From Pochonia chlamydosporia 170 (lineage: Eukaryota > Ascomycota > Sordariomycetes > Hypocreales > Clavicipitaceae): DNA of 64,000 nt. The DNA lies in assembly GCF_001653235.2 (NCBI RefSeq), contig NC_035792.1:3348001-3412000 (forward strand), read 5' to 3'. A model generated the notes under the pieces. That model had not been told where the DNA came from. It did no database searches and worked only from the letters and a program-made list of their open reading frames with translations. The translations under genes were made by a program, and so were the position numbers. Positions 25,679-36,189 of this stretch are shown here, in pieces (position 1 is the first letter of the stretch; each line of letters starts with the position of its first letter).

Positions 25679-26189
25679 CTTTGCATGAGGAACTGACATG
25701 CTGGGGTCTGGGAGACATACCGAGGTCCACAGACGGGTTGGGAACGACTCTGAGGAGTGACGACTGGAGCCACAGTTGACAATTTCACCGAGTTGACCCC
25801 TCTCCACTCCAGGTTGAGAGGGACTTGTTTGTGTGTATCATTTAACCGGAGAGATGTTTTGAGATTCACATTTGTTTGCTGAAGTAGGAGGTATGTTCAC
25901 GATTAATAAGCTGCTGCCCAAATAATGCAGCTCAGCTATGGTCATATTACGCACCACAAAGGTAGACATTGGGTGTATCTCACACGTCTTACAACAATGA
26001 TCTAATTCTCAGAGTCCTAAAGGCTAACTGCAATCTTACGATTAATTTGGCAAGTAATTCATCCTAACCATGAAATGAGAATCCGTGCATTCTGTCGCAA
26101 AGTCCTTGCGAATCCCCAACGTCCAAATATTACTTTATTTACTTGAGTATACTACTTTACACTCACCCTCATTTCCCTGCCGAAATACT

Positions 26190-27471
26190 TTACTCGAGCG
26201 GCTCAAGAGCAGCTCCAATGCGCTTCCCAGTCTCCTTGTCGTAGCGATGCTGTTGTCGGTGAAAGTCGTAGTCAACTCGTAATGAGCGCTCTCGAATACG
26301 TCGGAAGAACCATTCCGGACCACCTTTCTGTAATCGAAATACATTAGTAACTGTATAAACTCGTGTAATTGACTGAGAGTATAAAACGTACCAAAGCGGT
26401 AATGTAACGCATGACACCAGGCAGATAGATCGTACCGCCGTAACCACTGTATACTGCCTCTACGAGCTTCTCACTCACAGTTTCGACATTCAGCAATGGG
26501 GTCACAAAGTTGGATTCATTAGTCTTTCCAGTGAAGAGAGGCGTGCGGATGAAGCCAAAAATACCCAAAGTGAGACGCACTCTGGGGGCCCTATGCAGAC
26601 TCTTGAGTTCTAATTGAAGGCCCTGTGGAGTCATGTTGGTAAGTTTCTGGAAGACATATACAGCGAAATGAAGGTGATGAAAATAGGAGACATGGTTCAT
26701 AGGGTATATCAATTGATAGCATACCTCATGCAAGGCCGTCAAACCAGCCTTTGAAGCTGAATAGTCCACAATAGTCGGCGCCGAAATGACGGAGCTCATT
26801 GATCCTGTATTCAAGATGTGTCCATGATCCCGTCTCACCATCTCTGGCAGAAATTCCTTGACCAACAGAAACGGCGCAATGAGATTGGTCTTGAGGGTGA
26901 GCTGCACATCGTTTGACGTCCCCTCCATGACCGTTGAGCCTCTCGCTAATCCTGCATTGTTGAAGAGGACAGTCGGATGGCCAACTTCGACCTTGATGCG
27001 ATCGCATACAAGTTTGATGGCGTAAGCATCGCTCAAATCGCATTCGTAGTAGTACACCCTTGCACCACGAGGCGGCGTCCATGACAACGGGACATAATCA
27101 ATGATAATGATACGCGTGCGAGGGTTCTTGGCAATGAGTCGCTGGCAGACGCTGGCACCAATGCCGCTGCTACCGCCTGTGACAACGACAATTTCATCGT
27201 CCCAATTCCATCGGGAGTCCGATACCCAGTTGTTGGCAGATTGCCTGTTCAGTTGGTCGTTTAGAGCGAGAATGAAACTCGCAGCGGCAAGCCAGTAGAC
27301 TCGGGAGCGTATGGCTTTCGCCCGATCAGTCGAAACACGTTGTATCAATCGTGAGAATAATGGTTCCCACGTCAGACCCAAGGCAAGAGGCAACGTCGTC
27401 GTTGGTGTGAGAACCCAATTTCTCACAGCGCCGGCCACGACGTCGAGAGTGAAGCCTTCACGAGAAAACAT
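26190..27471 (-). CDS. Membrane-associated short-chain dehydrogenase/reductase
   Basis: Three exons: 27471-26725, 26622-26392 and 26327-26190, giving 371 aa. The N-terminal 90 residues include one or two hydrophobic segments (around 20-40 and 58-70). The classical SDR core follows: cofactor motif TGGSSGIG (98-105), NNAG (171-174), catalytic serine region NTGSMSS (221-227) and YxxxK with Tyr237 and Lys241. The extended membrane N-terminus resembles retSDR/17-beta-HSD11-type (SDR16C) enzymes of lipid droplets or ER that oxidise or reduce lipophilic alcohols and ketones. Intron 1 is 102 nt, a multiple of three, and has no stop, so retention would insert 34 residues after the catalytic Lys. Sits in the middle of the metabolic block. 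Confidence 0.87.
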
Positions 27472-28476
27472 GGTTGAAAGTATTTCACGTCCTCATGTAC
27501 TGACTATTGACTGTAGCCTTCTAAGCCTGTTAAACTGCAATGACTGAGATTGATAATTTGGACGAGGCTGACTGAGAGATTCCTGGTCACAAATATCACT
27601 TGGTTATCCCGGAATTGTCCCTAACCGAGAGAGACCAGATCGGATTCAAGCCGCTGGCTGGTAGTCCGATCAGACACACCAGACGGCATGGCGGACCAAT
27701 ACGTCGCATTTGCGGGCCAGCCTTCAACTCCGTTCCACCTGTTTTGGTCCCTTGATCCGTCCGCCGATGCTGGGGAGTTTTGCCCCACACCATCATGAAA
27801 GCTTCATGTTGTTATGCGAGTCGCTTGCCGTCAGGTATTAGCCATGGCGTGGGGTACTGGATAAAGACAGCTAAGCAGCCCATTGAGTCGTCAAAGCATA
27901 TTGACATTGGCAGCCACAAGCCACTATTGAAAACGTCGGTGGGATAGCCAAGCTTCTTCATCAGCAGGAACACATCCTTTGATTTCAAGACATCGCGGAC
28001 CACCAGTGGGAGCATTGAAGGGTTGGGGCTGGAGTTTACCGAGGCATTCCCCCGCAACATGTCTGGCCCATCTCCAACCAGTTGACCCCTGGTGATGTAG
28101 CTGGAGAGTGGAGGAGCGGCGGGTCGCTGGGGAAATCACCAACATTGAACATCTTCTTCGAGCTTGGTGTCTCGGCCGGCTTTCGTAAGTTGACCCAGTG
28201 TCCTGTTTTGGAACTCTTCGCTTGCGCTGTTCCTACCATTCGGTTAGTACTAACCTAATCTTTGCGTCCTTATGCAGATGTAGCAGATTAAACATGCAAT
28301 CACACGTGAAAAGCTCACCCACGCTTTGTCGCGGGTCTAGTCCGTCCCATCTTACTTTAAGACAAATATGTCGCGAGATACCGCGACATGAAGTAGTTGC
28401 TCCTGCAAACTGTTATTCCTACTGCCGACCCAATTGATAGTCTGTAGTGAGCAATCTCATTTTCACACCTTTTAAA
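27472..28476. promoter_or_regulatory. Divergent promoter region, SDR / esterase
   Basis: 1.0 kb between the divergent start codons of the SDR and the HSL-type esterase. It contains GCCGGCCGA on the minus strand at 28172-28180, about 300 nt from the esterase start. No coding frame is supported. Confidence 0.5.
28172..28180 (-). promoter_or_regulatory. GCCGGCCGA motif in the SDR/esterase promoter
   Basis: Second exact copy of the 9-mer, here in reverse orientation (plus strand reads TCGGCCGGC). Confidence 0.35.
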
Positions 28477-29872
28477 ATGGTATGTATCTGTTGATTCCTG
28501 AGATGATGCAGTTGCTGAAATCTCGGAGGGCTGGCTGAATGTCTCTGCTTGGGCTTATGCAAAATATTCGGCATGCTAATGCGAAGCATGATGTAGGCTG
28601 TCCAGAGTGCGCTGAGGGTCGAAGCTTTGGAAAGCTACCCACACCAAAATGGAAGACCAAAGCTTTCAATATGGGAATATGTAAAGCTGTTAGCCAAGGC
28701 AACCACCATCAGTACGTCCAACTTCTCCCGTATGCATCGTCAAGCTTATTTAACGTGTCGTCGTCACAGTCCCTCTGCGCATGGCGTTGTACATACTGCG
28801 AATAGTATATTTTTCGGCCAGACGAAAGTTCAACATCAAGTACTATGTGTTTTGCGCCATTGTTGATGTCGTCTTTACGACCTTCAATGATCGCGAAATC
28901 CAGATTTACTCGCATCCCACCATAGATGCCTATAACATGTGGGTAAATGGCAAGCTGGGGCGCACCAGAGAGCCTGCACTCCGGCAACGGCTTGTCCATG
29001 AAATCCAGCCGCTTGGTCACACTGGCGGCTCGCTTCTGTGGGTAGGAAACCGACGTAAGGCCAGCAAGATCGTGCTGTTCTTGCATGGCGGTGGGTATAT
29101 TGCGCCAGCTCTTCGAGGCCACTATGAGTGGTGCTGGAATGCCTACGTTATGGCAGGCAGGGAAGCTGGAGTTGAGGTCGCAGTCGGTTGTCTCCAGTAT
29201 ACCCTTTTAAACGATGGTAGATTCCCTGTTCCTCTCGTGCAGGGCGCAGAAGCCCTTAGGTCGATTTTGGATTCCGGAGTCAACCCGTCTGATATCTACG
29301 TGGGCGGTGATTCTGCAGGGGGGAACCTGAGCTTGCAAATCTTGAGCCACATTCTCCATCCTTATGAAGGAATTTCCCCTCTGAAGTTATCCAAGCCTCT
29401 TGGAGGAGTCTTCCTAGTTTCGCCTTGGTTGAGCAACAATGTTTACACCGACTCGTTCAATCGCAACAGTGGCCATGACATGATATCCTTTGGGGCCATG
29501 GATACTCTGGGCGCCGCCCTCTATGGCGAAGAGTTGATCAAAGCACATAAGGCAGATATCCTTGCCGGAGACTACTCCGCAGCGAACCCATACATGACCC
29601 CTCTGGATACTGACGAAGACTGGCTCGACGGTATTGGGGACATTACTTCCCACGTCTATCTCACCGTGGGGAAGAACGAGATTCTGTACGATCAGGGCGT
29701 CAAGTTGATTAGCCTTTTGCGGCGCAGAAATGCGACATGTAAAATTAGATTGGATGAGGCGGAGAAGGAGGCTCACGACTTTATTCTCATTGAGAACATA
29801 TTTGGAAAGCCAGGGGATGCGACGTCCAGGATGAAGGATTGGTTCAAGGGGGTTATCACGACCCGTCATTGA
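28477..29872 (+). CDS. HSL-type alpha/beta hydrolase (esterase/lipase)
   Basis: Proposed exons 28477-28479, 28597-28711 and 28770-29872, 406 aa. The hydrolase core is certain: oxyanion-hole motif HGGGY at 145-149, nucleophile motif GDSAGG with Ser221, and a C-terminal EAHDF with His374. The acid is near Glu342/Asp346. The upstream segment RPKLSIWEYVKLL resembles the N-terminal helix of fungal homologues and has no in-frame ATG in its exon. An ATG at 28477 immediately followed by a GTATGT donor, and a GCTAAT branch with TAG acceptor before 28597, gives a phase-correct solution in which the first coding exon is only the start codon. If this is wrong, initiation at the ATG at 28781 would remove 43 residues. 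Likely hydrolyses esters, possibly those made by the neighbouring BVMO. Confidence 0.85.
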
Positions 29873-30594
29873 CGAATGGGAACATGCCGATGTAATGTTT
29901 TGATAGAACCGAACGTATGTATTATCGAATTATTGAACTTTTGGCCAAGTTTCGGTGATACATGCTCGTCAGCAAGTGTTCATTGGTCGGGTCATAACGC
30001 AACGTCCGTGTCGTGTCGGAGGTCAAATCGGCACCTTGGGATGTAAGGACATGCAACTGGACCAACACGAAGACAGATAACTCTGCGCCCGTATTGTGGC
30101 AAACGTGAGCACAGCTAGAGATTGACTGGCTTAGTAATACGAATGAATACTTTATGGGGTCAAATATCAAGTACCAAGTTTAGTGATGCCTAGATTCCTT
30201 CTTGAAGCGGAAGGCACGACTTCTGTTAGGCGTAGGGAAGGAGCCATTGTGCTGGACAAGGTCAGCGTTTCACAAATGACATACTTGTCAAGTAGAGTAT
30301 CTTTATTCATCAATGTGTCCCGACAACCCCCAAAAGATATGATTCGTATATGTTCATGTAGATTGCCATCTCACTGCTTTGGCCTACCGACCGTGACTAC
30401 ACAATGATGCAGTCGACGGCAATTGTCGACCCAGCGGCCCTGGCGCCCGGCCGGAAGCAACTGGAATGACACCAGCAGATGCAGCTTGGGTTGACGCCGA
30501 ATTTTCAAGCATTGATTTGCCACGATTATTTCTTATCCGTTTCATTTCTTATTGGCCATTCAACTGGTCAAAGCTAGTCCGATAGCTGTCGCTG

Positions 30595-30603
30595 GCCGGC
30601 CGA
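30595..30603 (+). promoter_or_regulatory. GCCGGCCGA motif upstream of the P450
   Basis: Third exact copy of the 9-mer, about 357 nt upstream of the P450 ATG. A further CGGCCG core lies at 30448-30453. Confidence 0.35.
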
Positions 30604-30663
30604 CTGCAATCATGCTCATCCTTCAGACCTCATTCCGTGTCCGTTCGGAGCCACCACTACCAT

Positions 30664-30682
30664 GCACGGCACGGCACGGCAC
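30664..30682 (+). repeat. Pentamer microsatellite (GCACG)x3.8
   Basis: Nearly four perfect copies of GCACG in the P450 upstream region. Confidence 0.7.
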
Positions 30683-30959
30683 CGACATTAATGGTTGTAA
30701 ACCGTACGACCCATACAGGAATGCAAACGCATGTTTTGGAGAAGACAGTAAGCTAGCCAGGTATGATTCATGTTACTTATAAGAGAATCTGAGCTCCTCA
30801 GCACTTAACTCTTGGTCAACGGGTAATACATCCGGCCAGTCAGAGACCACATCTAAAACTAATCTGACCTAATTTCCTATCAAACGACATCCTGATCTAT
30901 TCTTTTCCTTCTTTGATTTGTATGACTTAGAAAGTCTGGCCGATTTACGAGTAGCAGCC

Positions 30960-32767
30960 ATGGCAGCCGTTCAGCAAACTTTCGGCACACCGTTGGCCAT
31001 GGCGGATTCTTCCATTATTGGTGCCGCTAATGCCACGGTTCGTGACAGTGGTATTGTCGCCACTGCCGTGACCGAGTTTCAACAATCTCCTATTCGATAT
31101 ACAGTTTCAGCTCTTCTTGTCACATTCCTCGTCTATCTGTACAGACAGTCAATTCCAGAGCTGGACGCCAAGGAGCCTCCATTGATGCTGCCTCGAATTC
31201 CTTACATTGGCCACCTTGTCGGCCTTATTAAAAACCAAGCAGAGTACTACACGGATTTGCAGTAAGTAGAACTAAATGAAGCAAAAGCACTGGGGCCACA
31301 GCAATGGGAACTGATGAAACGAAATAGCAAGAAGACTGGTGCTGCGATTGCTACCTTGCCCATGCTGGGTGGCAAGACCTATGCCATTTGGGACCCTGCT
31401 CTTGTTCAGTCTGCTCTTCGGCAGAAGACTCTTAGTTTCGAGCCATTTGCTGTTGATTTCTTACAAACCATGCTGGGAATGAAAGAAGAGTCCTACAAAG
31501 CCTTCCGAGAGATTCCACAGCTTGTTATCGACTTTTTTGACGCTTTGCATGTAACAGTTCGTGGCGAGCCACTACATCGCATGAATGCAAATGCCCTCAA
31601 CTACGTCTCATCCAGACTGGATGCTATGAAGGGAACGAAGAAGATTCCCGTCGATAATTTCTACTTGTGGTTGCGAGAGTTGATGACTTCCGCCACCACA
31701 ACGGCTCTTATGGGCCGGAAGAACCCTCTGCTCAAGGATCCAACGCTTGTTGACGATTTGTGGTACGTATCATCTATGATTTGTAAAGAAAACTGTGAAC
31801 ACTGAGTTGAATTGGTTTCAGGACCTGGGAGAACGCCATCCCTAACATGCTCATCACCCCATACCACTCTGTCACCAATGCGGCGGCTTTCCAGTCTCGT
31901 GAGAAACTGCAGAAGGAGTTGGGCAACTACTATGCCACTCGGGGCGACCAGGATGAGACTACGGCTGCTGTAACTCGCGAGAGGGCTGTGGTCCTTCGAA
32001 AGTACGGTCTTCCCGATAGCGAAATTGGCAGGTTCGAAGCTAGTTTGCTTCAACTGGCAACTGGAAATACCATTCCCACTACGTTTTGGATGGTTGCCAA
32101 TGTCTTTACTCGCTTCGATATTGTCGAGCGTCTTCGCAGAGAGCTCGATCCTCTTGTGCAGCGTAAGGAAGGAAGCAGCATCGCCACCATTAACATTACC
32201 AAGTTTGATGAAATGTGCCCGCTGCTCGTCAGCTGCTACCGCGAGTCTATCCGTCTGTCTAATCATGCGTTGTGCGTTCGACGAGTAATGGAAGAGACCA
32301 TCATTTCAAACGGAAGAGGAGAAACCTATGTTTTAAAGAAGGGATCAGACGTCCAAATTCCCGCTGGATACACCCACCGCACAGAAGACGTTTGGGGACC
32401 GAATGCCTCGGAGTATGAAGCGGATCGTTTCGTCAACCGTCAGGCCAAACTCTCCGCCCAGGCTGAAAAGAATAAGAGATCTGCGTATATCCCCTTTGGT
32501 GGTGGAAAGCACCTCTGCCCTGGTCGCAATTTTGCCTTTGCTGAAATTCTGGGAACCGCTGCCGCTCTCGTCTTGGCTTTTGATATGTCGGCGGATGGAC
32601 ATGGCGCCCCAGTTCAGCTGGCTAAAATGGCAAACACAACCATCATGGGTGGCGCATCAAAACCCGAGAAGCAGGGAGAGGGAATGAGTCTTGTTATCCA
32701 GCGTCGGCCCGGGTGGGAGGACGTCACTTTTGAGTTTGAGGTTGTTGGCAACCAGAGTGAACAGTGA
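30960..32767 (+). CDS. Cytochrome P450, CYP7/CYP8-like
   Basis: Three exons: 30960-31261, 31328-31762 and 31822-32767, all in phase, 560 aa. An N-terminal luminal or disordered stretch is followed by a transmembrane helix (about 46-62) and a Pro-rich hinge (PPLMLPRIPYIGH). The ExxR motif is Glu387-Arg390. The heme-binding loop FGGGKHLCPG (471-480) has the axial Cys478. In helix I the usual acid-Thr pair is replaced by ATGNTIPTTFW (325-335), a pattern I associate with CYP7/CYP8 steroid hydroxylases and related fungal enzymes. The protein should sit in the ER membrane and hydroxylate or isomerise a lipophilic substrate. It lies convergent to the DAO-like gene and next to the esterase. Confidence 0.88.
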
Positions 32768-33052
32768 GCGAACAAGATGGACTCGAGGAGAAATGAGAAT
32801 ATTCGCTGCAGGTCGGCTGATGGTTATGACCATTCAATGGTTAGTTGGGTATCAATCAGTGTTTCCCTTGACATTATCTTGTTGCTTTTAGGGCGTTTTT
32901 GTATAATTGTTGGGCAGGTAGCCATGAATTTAATGGATGAAATATAATGGTGGCAGCTACAACTCGTGCAGACCGAAAACAAGATAATCACCCAATATAA
33001 GCAACGGGAAAAATCGTCAAATCAATTTCTTTCCACATACGTTTTCGACAAT

Positions 33053-34224
33053 CTACACTCCCCTAACCAAGGCAGAAATCTTCGTGGCAACCCCCCAGCT
33101 AATCTTATACCCGCTTGGCCCAGCGCCATAACAATGCACAACATGCAAATTTCTCTTCCCATTATGAAGACCATCTTGAGCAGTTTCAACAATCTCAATA
33201 ATCTCTGATTCAAGGCGCATGCCTCCCTTCCTCATCGGTCTCCGCCCAACATACGCTTCTTTGACATGTATTTCTGGCTTGGCATTATTTCCAGGAGCTT
33301 GCTGCAGGATGTCAGGACAAATAGCCGCTACACGCCGTAATATTTCTTCCGTTGCTGCTGTCGAGTTATGCGGTGACCTATTCCTATTAGAAAATTACGC
33401 TTACAGCAGTGAATATCTCAACACTCACCAATTATTAGGCTCCTTTGTCCCTCCGATGACTGTCCCCCCTCCTAGAGGACGAGGAATAACCACTGTCGCG
33501 TGTCCGTCCGCACAATGATGGGAAACAGTACGCTGGTATGTGTTTTCAATGAGGATAAACTGCCCTCTAGACGGGAAACAAGCTGCGTCGCCGAAGCCAA
33601 TACCACTTGCATTCACCACAATTTCAGGTGGCGCCAAGTCCTCACGATATCGGGTAGCAACAAACACTGCTTCAGGAATGGCAGTCAATGTCTCTCGAAC
33701 AAAGACTACTCCATTGTCCTCGGCCTTCCTCTGCAACCACTTCAAATAAACGGGTGAGTTTAGAACCCAAGCATCGTAGGTTAACCCAGCCTTGATAGAG
33801 CTTTTCGGCAATTCACTCGGTTTCAAGATCCGGAAACCAGGCCAGGACGAGAACATCTCCATGTCCTTTGCAGAGAGATCCGACTCAAAGTACTCCACTG
33901 CGGGAATAAATTCCACACCAGACGATGTATCCGATTCAGACACATGCTTCAACTTGTCGAACGTCTGGTGCATGTATGTATTTTCAAGGGCATCTTTCTC
34001 GTTATTTACAGGTGTAGGACGGAAATGGGCTCCCGCTCTGGGGGAAGAGTACTCGATGGCCCAGTCGCCGGGGAGATGTGTAGCGAGAACGGTGACATTG
34101 TGGGATTGGGAGAGTTCGAGGGCGGAAGTGAGGCCGATTACCCCCGCGCTGGGGATGTCAGCGATGGTTTGGTGGTTTGAGGAGATACTTACCCGATGAT
34201 GACGACGTGTGGTTTTGAGGACAT
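33053..34224 (-). CDS. D-amino-acid-oxidase-family FAD oxidoreductase
   Basis: Three exons: 34224-34193, 34148-33429 and 33383-33053, in phase, 360 aa, the usual DAO length. The N-terminal FAD motif GAGVIG (11-16) is completed across intron 1. Further DAO-family marks are YSSPRAGAHFRP, the GGTKEPNNW turn before intron 2 and a C-terminal HCYGAGPSGYKISWG segment. DAO enzymes deaminate D-amino acids to 2-oxo acids with release of H2O2 and ammonia. Most are peroxisomal, but this C-terminus (LVRGV) is not a PTS1. Intron 2 ends in a tandem acceptor (TAG GAA TAG), so two products differing by Asn-Arg are possible. It may or may not belong to the metabolic block. Confidence 0.87.
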
Positions 34225-34831
34225 AGTGAGGTGGTTTACATCAATGATGTTTAGGGTATCAAGGGGAAGAATATTTGGCTCATTGTGGATAAGAGGCGGT
34301 GTTTTCTTGAAAGGCGCGATTGATGTCAATTGTGGCCGATGCCGCAAAATGTGTCAGCTCGGCGTAATGGTTGCTACGAACAAAAATTGACTAACGACTA
34401 TGCGATGAATATCTAGGCCGGGACATGTTCTTTTCCGCATTGGTTAAGGAACGGTGTAATTTGAGAATTGTAAAACACTTTGGCTGTAGTATCTGCCATT
34501 GTAAGCTCTCCTTGCTGACTATGACTCTACACCGATCTTTGACTGTATCCGCTTGACGATGGCGATGTTGGACCATACACATACCCGTGCTCTTGGCAGC
34601 GACGGATATTCAAGGTGCTTAACTCTACCCGACTATCGTGTGAGCAAAAGACTAACAACGGGGATGCGTCCAGTGCGCTGTCTTGGCTTTAAAGGCCATG
34701 CGTCTTTCCTGCCATAGGACCGCCATCTTGATCACCAGCTTGATCACGACTCATCGAGTCATTCCCGGTAACGACATCGGCTTCCAGAGCCATCCAAAGC
34801 GCATCGCATACTCCCACAGTCCTCCAATCCC
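34225..34831. promoter_or_regulatory. Divergent promoter, DAO-like / F-box-like
   Basis: 607 bp between divergent start codons. No GCCGGCCGA motif was seen, which weakens the case that the DAO-like gene is co-regulated with the metabolic block. Confidence 0.4.
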
Positions 34832-36028
34832 ATGATGGATTATCCCATACGCGGCTTAGATCGTCAAACGCCCCCCTTTCTGCCTCTAGAAATCGCCCTC
34901 CACATCATCGAATGTCTTCGCCCAGAGCGAAACAACACGGTACTCCCGCCCTCGCACGAAATCACCAAGACGCTTCTCTCAGCTAGACTAGTTTGCCACG
35001 CAGTCAACTCGACAGCAGTCAAGATACTACACCAACATGCCATGTACATTGGGACAAACGAACAGGCACAGGTCCTGTCCGCCAACCTGATAGATTCAAC
35101 TCTGAAGCCCGGCATATCCAACGCTTTCAAGAGTTTATGGTCCGATTTCGATACCGTGACAAACCTAGTTCTGTCACTTTTCCCATACCCAGACGAAGAT
35201 GAGGGTACTCATAAACGGCCAGCGGCACAAATCGCCGCCAATCAAGTCCAGCGAGATAACCTGGACGACGAAAGTGACTCACAAAGTGACGCCGAAATCA
35301 TCTCCCCCTTAAACGACATGCCAACTGCACTCGCCCTGCGTGACATTCTACTCACAGCAGCACCATCCCTTCGCTCACTCGTCATAAACATTCCCCTGCG
35401 GAGTTTGTACCCCGAAGATGACCACCGCTTCGTCCGCCCCATAATCCGCCAGGGCTTCGAAGGACTTACCAATCTAGAAGAATTCTGCAGCATCCAAGAT
35501 GAGCTCTATCTAGATGTGTTCCACGGACAAGACCCAGTCTGGGCTGATTACTGGCCAAAGCTACGGCGTTTACAACTATACAACCCCATGATTGACGCCG
35601 ACAGCGGTATATGGACGCATATGGCGCGCCTGCCGTCCCTGGAAACGGTGGTGTTTGTTCGCGCTGATCCGGGAGACTTGGATATGCTGAACTTGAAGGA
35701 AATGTGGCTTGATGCCGTGAATGCGGAAGTATCTAGACCAAACGGCGTTCAGACAGCAAGATCGAAGAACATTACGATCATAATGGTGAATGTTCCGCCG
35801 AGTCAGCCTGATTATGCGCACTTTAAAGAGAATTGGCGAGCGCTAGATCCGGACGGTAATGCCAGGGTGCTTCTTAAGGATGTTCCTGTTCCGAAGAAAT
35901 ATCGGAAGAGTAAGAGGGAATGGAAATGGAGTCTGGATCCGATTGTCACGACGCAGGATTGCGTGCTGGGTTGGGCGGCGGATGGTGTTTTGTGGGATGA
36001 TGAAGATGGGACGCGGGAGGTTGCCTAG
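34832..36028 (+). CDS. F-box-like domain protein
   Basis: Intronless frame of 398 aa from ATGATG at 34832. Residues about 14-60 look like a divergent F-box: LPLEIALHIIECL, then after a short insertion LLSARLVCHAVNSTAVKIL. The remainder is globular with an acidic, probably flexible stretch (about 120-160). It carries leucine-rich segments such as LRRLQLYNPMID but no regular LRR array. F-box proteins recruit substrates to SCF ubiquitin ligases through Skp1; fungal genomes carry many lineage-specific members. The substrate cannot be inferred. Confidence 0.6.
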   Translation: MMDYPIRGLDRQTPPFLPLEIALHIIECLRPERNNTVLPPSHEITKTLLSARLVCHAVNSTAVKILHQHAMYIGTNEQAQVLSANLIDSTLKPGISNAFKSLWSDFDTVTNLVLSLFPYPDEDEGTHKRPAAQIAANQVQRDNLDDESDSQSDAEIISPLNDMPTALALRDILLTAAPSLRSLVINIPLRSLYPEDDHRFVRPIIRQGFEGLTNLEEFCSIQDELYLDVFHGQDPVWADYWPKLRRLQLYNPMIDADSGIWTHMARLPSLETVVFVRADPGDLDMLNLKEMWLDAVNAEVSRPNGVQTARSKNITIIMVNVPPSQPDYAHFKENWRALDPDGNARVLLKDVPVPKKYRKSKREWKWSLDPIVTTQDCVLGWAADGVLWDDEDGTREVA

Positions 36029-36189
36029 CGATACGAATGCGTTATGATTTTGTAATGTAAGCACGAGTTTTGCCGTTAAATATTGGAATGCTTCACATCG
36101 TGATACTAACATGGGTGCCATGCTCAACATCATCCAGCTACCCAGACAATGATATATACTCTTACAAACAAGTCAAGACATATAAATGC

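Larger units (their letters stand above)
24797..26189. other. BVMO promoter and SDR 3' flank with G20 tract
   Basis: 1.39 kb spacer. It carries a GCCGGCCGA motif about 235 nt upstream of the BVMO ATG, a second CGGCCG core at 25631-25636 and a 20-base guanine run at 25659-25678. No coding gene is supported. Confidence 0.6.
29873..30959. promoter_or_regulatory. Spacer and P450 promoter region
   Basis: 1.09 kb between the esterase stop and the P450 start. It contains GCCGGCCGA at 30595-30603, another CGGCCG at 30448-30453 and a GCACG tandem repeat at 30664-30682. No coding frame is supported. Confidence 0.5.

Noticed and set aside
19661..34224. Classical secondary-metabolite gene cluster
   Set aside because: No polyketide synthase, NRPS, terpene cyclase or DMATS is present, and no transporter; kept only as a catabolic or tailoring cassette.
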